12,609 nucleotides of DNA from Thermoplasmatales archaeon ex4484_6 (GTDB taxonomy: Archaea; Thermoplasmatota; Penumbrarchaeia; Penumbrarchaeales; Penumbrarchaeaceae), in assembly GCA_002254385.1 (NCBI GenBank), contig NJDO01000086.1:1-12609 (forward strand), given 5' to 3'. Under the pieces are notes generated by a model. It was not told where the DNA came from. It was given only the letters and a program-made list of their open reading frames with translations, and made no database searches. Positions 1-5,611 of the stretch are shown piece by piece. The position numbers were made by a program, and so were the translations under genes. Position 1 is the stretch's first letter; every line of letters begins with the position of its first letter.

Positions 1-358
1 ACTCTCTTCCTCCCCGGACTCCTCCCATTCCTCTTCCTCAGCCTCCTCACCCTCCCAGCTCTCGAGCTCTTCCTCCTCGGCCTCCTCCCATTCCTCTTCC
101 TCCCCTTCTTCCTCTTCGTCTTCGAACATATCCTCATCCAGAAGTGAGCCGCCTCTCCTCCGCGTCCTCGGCAGCTCCGGTTCCTCGACGGGGAGAGGGG
201 GTCTCTCCATCTCACCGGCCTCTCTCTCCAACGGTCTCTTTTCATCGGCACCCTGCATCTTCCCGGGGAAGAGCGTCGTCATCTCGCTCTCCTCCCTTAT
301 CAGTGTGGGACCCTCGTGGAGGATCTCCTCCTCCTTCAAGGTCTCCTTCCTACCACGC
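1..358 (-). CDS. Acidic C-terminal region, probable continuation of the TPR protein (partial, runs off the window)
   Basis: This minus-strand frame is open from upstream of the TPR stop to the window edge, about 118 codons without a stop. Its codon use (GAG, CTC, ATA, AGG) matches the neighbouring genes, so it is probably coding. It reads as a charged linker followed by a tail of almost pure Glu/Asp with regularly placed Trp, including two copies of EEEEWEE. It is one frame away from the TPR gene at 350-583. The simplest reading is one protein broken by a 1-base insertion or 2-base deletion near 350: the TPR frame ends DPKAW and this frame resumes with RKETLKEEE. Alternatively it is a separate gene starting at TTG 337-339, behind an AAGGAG, or at ATG 280-282. 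No function can be named. The C-terminus lies outside the window. Confidence 0.5.
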
Positions 359-583
359 CTTCGGATCCTCCGGGTCGATATCGATGGCGCGGTCCAGCTC
401 CTTCAGTGCCTCCTCCAGCCTGTTTAGTTTCGCAAGTACCACTCCTCTCGAAGTGTGATGAATTGGACTCTTCGGGTCCAGATCGACCATGTCCGTTGTA
501 ACGTCAAGGGCGAGCTCCAGATCCCCCTCGGATATTGCGGAATCTAGTTCGCGTTTGAGCCTTTCCAACCTGCTCGGAGCCAT
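350..583 (-). CDS. TPR-repeat protein, probably truncated by a frameshift
   Basis: The frame encodes 77 residues from ATG 581-583; a GTG just upstream at 584-586 is possible, and a weak GGTGG precedes both. It holds about one and a half tetratricopeptide repeats. The first is seen as EGDLELALDV followed by DLDPKSP. The second is canonical: a short helix, then LNRLEEALKELDRAIDIDPEDP, given here as the region of residues 54-75. The frame ends at KAW, which is the start of helix A of a third repeat, so the stop falls in the middle of a structural unit. This supports a frameshift rather than a natural end; the following bases continue open in another frame to position 1. TPR proteins are protein-protein adaptors, and no partner can be inferred. 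It is the last gene of the minus-strand series and has an AT-rich spacer upstream. Confidence 0.65.
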   Translation of the reverse strand: MAPSRLERLKRELDSAISEGDLELALDVTTDMVDLDPKSPIHHTSRGVVLAKLNRLEEALKELDRAIDIDPEDPKAW

Positions 584-636
584 CACTAACCACCATGCTG
601 AACTTATCCTGCAGATACTGATATCTACGTTATCGG

Positions 637-644
637 TTATTAAT
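637..644 (-). promoter_or_regulatory. Possible TATA box for the TPR gene
   Basis: The 82-base spacer 587-668 is AT-rich compared with its surroundings. On the minus strand it reads ATTAATAA at this site. A start of transcription about 25 bases downstream would leave a leader of about 30 bases before the TPR start. A nearby imperfect dyad with arms AGATA and TATCT lies at 613-626, where an operator could sit. Both are pattern-based guesses. Confidence 0.25.
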
Positions 645-668
645 CATTCTTCCATTCTCTGGTCTTTC

Positions 669-1430
669 TCACATATCCTCGTCACTTTCACTTGAATCGA
701 CGATCATGTCCATTAGTATTATGCACGAGGAGATCCCCAGGACGATGTACGGATCCATCCTTTCCCCTCCGAGCACTGCCTCAATATGTTCGGTGAATCT
801 CCGGACAGGGGCCTCTGCAGAAGTGTAAAGGTGCTCCCCGGTCGGTTCATGACCCTCCATCGACCGTCGGGCAGCCTTCCCCTCCAGCTCTCGATAGGTA
901 TTCAGGAACCCCTTAACGGCGGCTTCCTTCACCTCTTCGGGGTTTTCCCACGGCCCCTCCCATATGAAGGTGTCCTCCGGTATCGACCGTTTCGCTCCGT
1001 CAATTCCGAAGGAGATGTCCCTCACCAGCTCCCACATGTAGAGGTCCGGACCCTCGACGTACAATGCGGGATATGATACGGAAACAAGGACATTCATGCA
1101 TCTCTCGACATGGGTCCGGTCCAGGGCCCTTCTTACGATGTATCTTCCGTTATCATGGAGATGCACCCTCGTGTCCTCTCCTATGACCGCCATCCCGTAA
1201 CCGAGCTTCCCGGACCATCTTGCCCTCGTGAACGGGCCCAGAGGGAAAAGGACACCGAGAGCCTCCGGATCGAGGATGGCCGCAAACCGTGAGGCGGGAG
1301 CCCCGAACCTGCCCTCAACGGTGTATCTGGTGTATTCCGAACAGGGTGACACCGCCCTTGCGAGAGCTTCCTCCCTGCGGGATGTGGGGGGCCTTTTCTT
1401 CCTGTATGAGAGCTTCCGGTCAATGTCCAT
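669..1430 (-). CDS. Unrecognised protein with a C-terminal membrane segment
   Basis: This encodes 253 residues and I do not recognise the family. The N-terminus is basic (MDIDRKLSYRKKRPPTSRRE). The central part is a mixed alpha/beta globular region with a notable stretch at about residues 70-100: RWSGKLGYGMAVIGED, then VHLHDNGRYIVRRALD. This pattern of glycine, beta-strand, NGRY and RRA suggests a small beta-rich substructure. Residues about 229-245 (YIVLGISSCIILMDMIV) are hydrophobic enough to be a single membrane helix. They are followed by a nine-residue acidic end (DSSESDEDM), giving a tail-anchored layout with the bulk in the cytosol. The ATG at 1428-1430 is preceded by GGATGGAG. The 88-base gap to the GTPase gene carries an AT-rich patch (ATATTTA on the minus strand near 1468-1474) that could be its own promoter. 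The reading frame is convincing; function is unknown. Confidence 0.7.
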   Translation of the reverse strand: MDIDRKLSYRKKRPPTSRREEALARAVSPCSEYTRYTVEGRFGAPASRFAAILDPEALGVLFPLGPFTRARWSGKLGYGMAVIGEDTRVHLHDNGRYIVRRALDRTHVERCMNVLVSVSYPALYVEGPDLYMWELVRDISFGIDGAKRSIPEDTFIWEGPWENPEEVKEAAVKGFLNTYRELEGKAARRSMEGHEPTGEHLYTSAEAPVRRFTEHIEAVLGGERMDPYIVLGISSCIILMDMIVDSSESDEDM

Positions 1431-1518
1431 GCTCCATCCCTTGCGTTCACACTAGCCGGGCAGGGTAAATATCGTTTTTGCCATAAACCGGAAAGGCCGA
1501 TGTAGATGCCGCAACATC

Positions 1519-2310
1519 TCAATCCTCGGTCTCGGCGGGAGCAAGGTCCTCTCCTCCACCGAACGTGAGCTGGGCAACCTCGTATATCCTTTCCATACCC
1601 TCTCCCTTGACAGCGGATACGGGGAACAGGCTCGAGGCTATACCGAGATCGTCCATGGCGCGGAATATTCCTATCCCCAGCTCGTTGGACAGGGAGGGAT
1701 TGCTGTCGGATTCCTCGATGAGGTCCGCCATCAGCTGGTCGGGGAACTCCTGCCATCTCCTGATGTTCTCCATCACCGATGGTTCGGCCATGTCGGATTT
1801 CGAAAGGATCTCCAGGGACGGTACGAGAAACCTCAGCCTTGCAAGGGCCGAAAGCATGAGCTGGCTGGTGAAACCGGAAGGGGTCCGCGCATTGAAGGGA
1901 TCCACGAGGTACACGAGCATTGAATTCTTGACAAGGTTCCTCACGAGCTCCCTCGAGGCCTCCCGGAAGGTGAAAAGCTCCATCTGCCCGGGTGTGTCGA
2001 AGATTATGTAGCGGCCCTCGTCCAGGTCAAGAGAGGATCTTATCCTTGAGCTGTAAAGGGCGAGCATGTCCGCGGCGACGATCTGTGCCCCGTTGGGTCC
2101 CAGTTCATACTCATCCATGATGTCCGCAAGGGTCATCCAGTCCCTCACGTCCACATCCGGTTCGTAGGGGGATGCATCCGCCCCGGGGTCAAGGTTTACG
2201 AGCTGGAACGGGTATCCGCCCTCCTCCATCCACCTAGCCAGTGATGCCGCAAGTGTCGATTTCCCGCATCCAGCGGTTCCGAGTATGTAGATTCCGACCG
2301 GTCCGTCCAT
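1519..2310 (-). CDS. GPN-loop GTPase
   Basis: This encodes a 263-residue P-loop GTPase of the GPN/PAB0955 family, known in archaea as a homodimeric GTPase whose eukaryotic relatives assist RNA polymerase assembly. Visible motifs in order: Walker A GTAGCGKST at residues 11-19, LVNLDPGAD at 38-45, the family-defining Gly-Pro-Asn at 71-73, the G3 motif DTPGQME at 105-111, and the G4 motif SKSD at 170-173 (NKxD in most GTPases). The C-terminus contains PVSAVKGEG, the usual G5 region. The start at 2308-2310 was chosen because GGAGGT ends 7 bases upstream; the ATG at 2329-2331 would lie inside the preceding gene without a better site. The gene follows the ubiquitin-like gene by 4 bases, so the two are probably co-transcribed. 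The acidic tail (APAETED) is short. Family assignment is secure; the cellular role here is inferred. Confidence 0.93.
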   Translation of the reverse strand: MDGPVGIYILGTAGCGKSTLAASLARWMEEGGYPFQLVNLDPGADASPYEPDVDVRDWMTLADIMDEYELGPNGAQIVAADMLALYSSRIRSSLDLDEGRYIIFDTPGQMELFTFREASRELVRNLVKNSMLVYLVDPFNARTPSGFTSQLMLSALARLRFLVPSLEILSKSDMAEPSVMENIRRWQEFPDQLMADLIEESDSNPSLSNELGIGIFRAMDDLGIASSLFPVSAVKGEGMERIYEVAQLTFGGGEDLAPAETED

Positions 2311-2314
2311 GGTT

Positions 2315-2323
2315 TCAACCTCC
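2315..2323 (-). promoter_or_regulatory. Shine-Dalgarno site formed by the Gly-Gly-stop codons of the upstream gene
   Basis: The last two codons and stop of the ubiquitin-like gene read GGA GGT TGA. This is also an almost ideal ribosome-binding site, with GGAGGT ending 7 bases before the GTPase ATG. It fixes the GTPase start and suggests translational coupling of the two genes. Confidence 0.75.
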
Positions 2324-2542
2324 GGAAGCAACGTCGATCACATCGACAGTATTCCCCTTGATCTCCGATAGAGGTGTGTCAAGGGGAACCGGAACCCCGT
2401 CACAGAGCACTATCACGCCGTCCGGAGGGAGCTCAAGGGACATTATCAGGTCCGATACGAGGCTTTCGGGTCTCATCTCCCTTGTCATTTCCCTCCCCTG
2501 CCTGGGCAGGTTCACCTTCAACGGGATTCCGCCTTCGCTCAT
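2315..2542 (-). CDS. SAMP/MoaD/ThiS-like ubiquitin-fold protein ending in Gly-Gly
   Basis: This is a 75-residue protein of the beta-grasp size and pattern. A strand region (IPLKVNLP) opens it, a helix about residues 25-36 follows (PESLVSDLIMSL), then PPDGVIVLCDGVPVP with strand-turn-strand character, DTPLSEI, and GNTVDVIDV. It ends in VASGG. A C-terminal diglycine is the hallmark of small archaeal modifier proteins and of MoaD/ThiS sulfur carriers, where an E1-like enzyme adenylates the last Gly for protein conjugation or thiolation. Which role applies here is not decidable, and no E1-like or Mo-cofactor gene is in the window. An upstream in-frame ATG at 2588-2590 would add 16 residues, but the conserved-looking part begins after the chosen start. 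It lies 65 bases downstream of the DUF2085 gene and 4 bases before the GTPase gene. Confidence 0.8.
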   Translation of the reverse strand: MSEGGIPLKVNLPRQGREMTREMRPESLVSDLIMSLELPPDGVIVLCDGVPVPLDTPLSEIKGNTVDVIDVASGG

Positions 2543-2607
2543 GGTCTTCACGCTTTCCGGACCACCTGATGCGGGAGTGTTATTAAGCATTTCCCCGGTC
2601 CGCGGGA

Positions 2608-3312
2608 TCATTCGCTGAAAAGGTATTTCAGAAGACTGGGGCCTCCCTCCTCTCTCCTCGAGAACAGGGCCATTACCATGGTTGTAAGCAGGAACCCTAG
2701 ACCCATACCGAACGGGAAGCCTGTCAGAATCCGGGTCGGGTTCGTGCTCTCGTAGCTCATGCCCCAGGGCAGGATGGACATGTACGAGAGCGCCTGTATA
2801 CCTCCGTCGAGGGCGGTGGGGACCAGCAGAAGAAGAATTGCCCCGGTGAACAGGATCGCCGGATGTCTCCCGAACCACCCCCTCCTGAACCTGCCAGGAA
2901 GTATGGAGGCGAAGATTATCGACGGATGATCGTGGGCCCTTGCCCTGATGAGAAGCACGATCCCGAGCAGAACCCCTATGAAAGTGGCCGTGTCCCTGGC
3001 ACATACGGGGAGCTGATTCCCGTTGATTATGAGGGACCTGTTCATCATCTGATGGCAGTTTAGGTCCCCGAATGTGTAGACGATCATCGGAAACGGGTCC
3101 ATTTGCTTCCACCTGTCGGTATGGTCTATCCAGTTGGCATTGGCATCCAGGTGGGTGACCGTTCCGTGGGGGACCGAAAGCGGGGCAAGGAAGAGTGATG
3201 TGACGAGCATCAGGTCGAGAAAGGCAAGGAAAATGGGAGCCCTGTGAACGAACCTGCTCGCTATGACCATGACGGGCGAACACGTTTGAAGGATATATCG
3301 ATAATGGTCCAT
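2608..3312 (-). CDS. DUF2085 family integral membrane protein
   Basis: This encodes 234 residues with about four to five hydrophobic segments: residues about 27-46, 109-123, a segment starting near ILFTGAILLLL, and one near the end (GMGLGFLLTTMVMAL). The signature is FGDLNCHQMMNRS (Cys86-His87-Gln88, Arg92-Ser93) followed by LPVCARD at 101-107 and a membrane helix. These match the CHQ..RS and PVCAR elements of DUF2085. A later DGG.Q, then ES.NPTR..TG, fits the conserved second half of the family. The second Cys often found in the family pattern (CARCTG) is Asp here. DUF2085 has no established biochemical function; the Cys/His set suggests metal or redox chemistry at the membrane, which is inference. 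No strong ribosome-binding site precedes ATG 3310-3312, and Met15 (3268-3270) is an alternative start. Confidence 0.8.
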   Translation of the reverse strand: MDHYRYILQTCSPVMVIASRFVHRAPIFLAFLDLMLVTSLFLAPLSVPHGTVTHLDANANWIDHTDRWKQMDPFPMIVYTFGDLNCHQMMNRSLIINGNQLPVCARDTATFIGVLLGIVLLIRARAHDHPSIIFASILPGRFRRGWFGRHPAILFTGAILLLLVPTALDGGIQALSYMSILPWGMSYESTNPTRILTGFPFGMGLGFLLTTMVMALFSRREEGGPSLLKYLFSE

Positions 3313-3326
3313 CGTCCCGGCTCAAC

Positions 3327-3345
3327 GGCGGGGGAATGCCCCGCC
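3327..3345 (-). terminator. GC-rich hairpin, possible terminator or leader element
   Basis: The minus strand has perfect 7-bp arms GGCGGGG and CCCCGCC around a five-base loop. They sit immediately after the stop codon of the acyl-CoA dehydrogenase remnant and 15 bases before the DUF2085 start. No T run follows, so an archaeal terminator is not proven. It could equally be a structure in the DUF2085 leader. Confidence 0.35.
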
Positions 3346-3599
3346 TACAGCTCCAGGCGCTTCGCTATTACCCTTCTCTGCACCTCGGAGGTTCCCTCAC
3401 CTATCGTGTAGAGCTTCACATCCCTGAAGAACCTCTCCACGGGGTACTCCTTGGTGAAGCCGTAACCGCCATGTATCTGGACACCGTTCACCGCTGCCCT
3501 TACCGCCGTCTCGGAAGCGAACAGCTTTGCCATCGAAGCTTCCCTCGTGAGGGGACGAGCTTCATTCTTTTTGATCACATAATTCGAGGTCAGATGCAC
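3345..3599 (-). pseudogene. 3' remnant of an acyl-CoA dehydrogenase gene
   Basis: Only the last 75 or so residues of a normally about 380-residue flavoprotein are present. The recognisable part starts near 3560 with RPLTREASMAKLFASE. It continues with VQIHGGYGFTKEYPVE, the substrate-site and FAD-contact region, then RFFRDVKLYTIGEGTSEVQR. The Glu of the EGT element, the catalytic base position in many family members, is still there. Upstream of about 3560 the homology ends abruptly: the dozen codons before it (HLTSNYVIKK) do not look like this family, an in-frame stop lies just beyond 3600, and the first usable start is a GTG at 3597-3599. The FAD-binding N-terminal and middle domains are absent, so the product cannot be a working enzyme. 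The gene order suggests it once accompanied an acyl-CoA pathway with the neighbouring synthetase. A deletion in the assembly is the alternative explanation. Confidence 0.8.
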
Positions 3600-3633
3600 C
3601 CAAGGGAATCATATCCCATCTTCGGTACGAGCA

Positions 3634-3697
3634 GATTCATGAATCTTCATGATCACTGAAAAACTATTTCTAGATGTTTTTCATAACCTTTTCATGA
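3634..3697 (+). promoter_or_regulatory. Promoter/operator region with repeated TTCAT(G/A)A elements upstream of the acyl-CoA synthetase
   Basis: The AT-rich divergent spacer carries four related elements: TTCATGA at 3636-3642, TTCATGA at 3646-3652, TTCATAA at 3680-3686 and TTCATGA at 3691-3697. The first two are spaced by exactly 10 bases, one helical turn, and the last two by 11. The first is centred in a perfect 12-bp palindrome, GATTCATGAATC (3634-3645). Evenly phased repeats just ahead of a start codon are typical of a transcription-factor site. No clear TATA box can be singled out; the AT stretch 3660-3685 is the candidate zone. Confidence 0.45.
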
Positions 3698-3718
3698 CGA
3701 ACTGGAGGTTTTCCCGAA

Positions 3719-5317
3719 ATGGATAGAAAATACACACTTTCCGATTTTTTGAGATCTGCAGCTGCAAAGGACCCGAAAAGGATCGCCCTCTTTTTCGATG
3801 ATAGAACCATTACCTACGAGGAGCTGGATGAACTCGCATCGAGATTCGCGAGCGGACTGCTCAGGATGGGGATCAAAAAGGGCGACAGGGTCGGGCTCTA
3901 CATGCCCAATTACCCGGAATGGGTGGTCGCATTCTTCGGAATAGCAAGGATGGGGGGGGTGGTGGTTCCCATGAACACACGTTACAAGGGCAAGGAGGTG
4001 GACTACATCCTGAACAACTCCGAGGCCACGGGGCTGATCATGACATCCGATTTCCTCAACATCGATTACGTTGACATACTCGATTCCCTGAGGGGAAAGA
4101 TACCTAAACTGAGAGAGGTCATAGTCCTCGGGGAAAAGAGAAGCGAGGGCATGACGGCATTCCAGGAAGTGCTCGATCTGGGAGCGGATCACGAGAGCGA
4201 CGGGGAGCTGAAGAGGATAGATGCCGAAAGGGAAGAGGATGATGTCGTGTTCATCCTCTACACCTCGGGGACAACCGGGGAGCCCAAGGGGGCCATGCTG
4301 ACCAACCTGAACATTGCAAAGAACGCCGAGCAGATAGCGGAGGTCATGAAGCAGGGTCAGGAGGATGTCTGCCTCATAGTCGTTCCCTTCTTCCACTGCT
4401 TCGGATGCGTCATAGGCATCTCCGCATGCGTCTCGGCCTCCAGCGGCATGGTCCCGATGCCCTCGTTCGATGCGAAACAGGCCCTGACCTACATGGACAT
4501 GTTCGATATCTCGATCGTTCACGGTGTGCCCACGATGTTCATCAGCTACCTGGAGGAGATGAAGAAGGGGGATTACAAGCTGGAAAGTGTGAGGACCGGT
4601 GTGATGGCGGGAGCTCCATGCCCCGTTGAGATAATGAAGGGGGCCAGCGAGAAGATGGGGGCGAACATAGTCATAGCATACGGCCTGACGGAGGCATCTC
4701 CGGTCATCACCATGACAAGCCTGGATGACGAACTCAGGGACCGCGTGGAGACCGTGGGAAGGGCCCTTCCGGAACAGGAAGTGAAGATCGTCGATGAGAA
4801 CAACAGGGAAGTTCCCCGCGGCACAACGGGGGAGCTCGTTGTCAGGGGATACAACGTGATGAAGGGCTATTTCAAGAAACCGGAGGCAACGAGAGAGGCA
4901 ATCGACGAGGAAGGATTCCTCCACTCGGGGGACCTTGCCGTGATGGACGAGAGAGGATACGTGAGGATCGTCGGAAGGAAGAAGGAGATGTACATCTGCG
5001 GCGGATTCAACGTGTACCCCAGGGAGATAGAGGAGTTCCTCTTCAAGATATCCGCCGTTGAGAACGTTGCCGTTCTGGGCGTACCCGATCCCAAGTTCGG
5101 GGAGGTGGGTCTGGCGGTGATCAAGCTTGCCGAAGGGGAACACACGACCGAAGAGGAAATCATAAACTACTGCAAGGTGAACCTTGCCAATTTCAAGGTG
5201 CCCAGGTATGTTTGGTTCGTGGACGAATACCCCATGACCCAGTCGGGAAAGATACAGAAGTTCAGGCTCCGGGAGATGGCGGAGGAGAGGTTCGGACTCA
5301 AGGATGCAGGTAACTGA
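3719..5317 (+). CDS. AMP-forming acyl-CoA synthetase (fatty-acid CoA ligase type)
   Basis: This 532-residue member of the ANL adenylating superfamily activates a carboxylic acid with ATP to an acyl-adenylate and transfers the acyl group to CoA, releasing AMP and PPi. Motifs in order: the P-loop-like YTSGTTGEPKG at 181-191, YGLTEAS (A5) at 321-327, HSGDLA at about 402-407, GRKKEMYICGGFNVYP at 419-434 (hinge and A8), and the C-terminal SGKIQK with the catalytic Lys at about 511. Length and motifs are complete, with no membrane or signal segment, so it should act in the cytosol. The start has GGAGGT at 3704-3709, nine bases upstream. Substrate chain length or aromatic preference cannot be read from these motifs. 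It stands alone between two spacers, divergent from the minus-strand block that begins with an acyl-CoA dehydrogenase remnant. A role in fatty or branched/aryl acid activation is likely. Confidence 0.92.
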   Translation: MDRKYTLSDFLRSAAAKDPKRIALFFDDRTITYEELDELASRFASGLLRMGIKKGDRVGLYMPNYPEWVVAFFGIARMGGVVVPMNTRYKGKEVDYILNNSEATGLIMTSDFLNIDYVDILDSLRGKIPKLREVIVLGEKRSEGMTAFQEVLDLGADHESDGELKRIDAEREEDDVVFILYTSGTTGEPKGAMLTNLNIAKNAEQIAEVMKQGQEDVCLIVVPFFHCFGCVIGISACVSASSGMVPMPSFDAKQALTYMDMFDISIVHGVPTMFISYLEEMKKGDYKLESVRTGVMAGAPCPVEIMKGASEKMGANIVIAYGLTEASPVITMTSLDDELRDRVETVGRALPEQEVKIVDENNREVPRGTTGELVVRGYNVMKGYFKKPEATREAIDEEGFLHSGDLAVMDERGYVRIVGRKKEMYICGGFNVYPREIEEFLFKISAVENVAVLGVPDPKFGEVGLAVIKLAEGEHTTEEEIINYCKVNLANFKVPRYVWFVDEYPMTQSGKIQKFRLREMAEERFGLKDAGN

Positions 5318-5371
5318 ACCGGCATACCGGTGCATGCATCCGTGTGACGGGATCCGGGAGCCACCAGAAAA

Positions 5372-5391
5372 GGGTTCGGGCCGAACCACCC
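5372..5391 (+). terminator. GC hairpin downstream of the acyl-CoA synthetase
   Basis: The sequence contains the near-perfect inverted repeat GGTTCGG-G-CCGAACC at 5373-5387, flanked by GGG and CCC-rich bases, 55 bases after the synthetase stop. A smaller dyad, ACCGG-cata-CCGGT, lies at 5318-5331. A 3' end structure for the synthetase mRNA is the likeliest role. No T run follows the stem. Confidence 0.35.
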
Positions 5392-5430
5392 GGAGATTGT
5401 TGGAATAAAAAACATGATAAGTACCAAGGA

Positions 5431-5470
5431 TAATAAAACCTTGTTCATCCTTCACCATAAGGTTTTATTA
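5431..5470 (+). promoter_or_regulatory. Perfect 12-bp dyad with TATA-like arms, candidate promoter/operator of the por-ior operon
   Basis: The arms TAATAAAACCTT (5431-5442) and AAGGTTTTATTA (5459-5470) are exact reverse complements separated by 16 bases. The right arm reads on the plus strand as an archaeal BRE/TATA-like element, and the left arm is the same on the opposite strand. A start of transcription about 25 bases after the right arm would give a leader of roughly 115 bases before porG. A second TATA-like string, GGAATATACC (about 5571-5580), could instead drive a short-leader transcript. The rest of the 5318-5611 spacer shows small GC dyads (for example CCCCG/CGGGG near 5496-5516) and no gene. 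Confidence 0.45.
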
Positions 5471-5611
5471 CGCGGGCGCCATAGGGAAATCCCCCGAGGT
5501 AGAGCCCGGGGAAAAAGTGGATAGACCATCTTTCAGGGAGATTTGGGTAAGATTTCCCATTTTCCCTCAAAGGAATATACCATCATGACAGGGATTCCAC
5601 GGAGGAGTGAG

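Noticed and set aside
2543..3325. N-terminal extension of the ubiquitin-like frame through the DUF2085 gene
   Set aside because: The frame is open far upstream, but the extension is an antisense-like composition overlapping a real membrane-protein gene in another frame. Only the last 75 codons look like a beta-grasp protein.
3692..5458. Long minus-strand open frame (588 codons) opposite the acyl-CoA synthetase
   Set aside because: It is rich in His, Leu and Val with no family pattern, while the plus strand has a complete, motif-perfect synthetase. The openness is a by-product of codon bias in a GC-rich gene.
5471..5530. Possible tRNA or small structured RNA in the GC-rich part of the porG leader
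   Set aside because: Short dyads are present, but no cloverleaf, anticodon arm or known RNA motif can be drawn.
5543..5611. Earlier in-frame starts for porG
   Set aside because: Residues before MIEIRFHG are not family-like, and GGAGG sits correctly only for ATG 5612.
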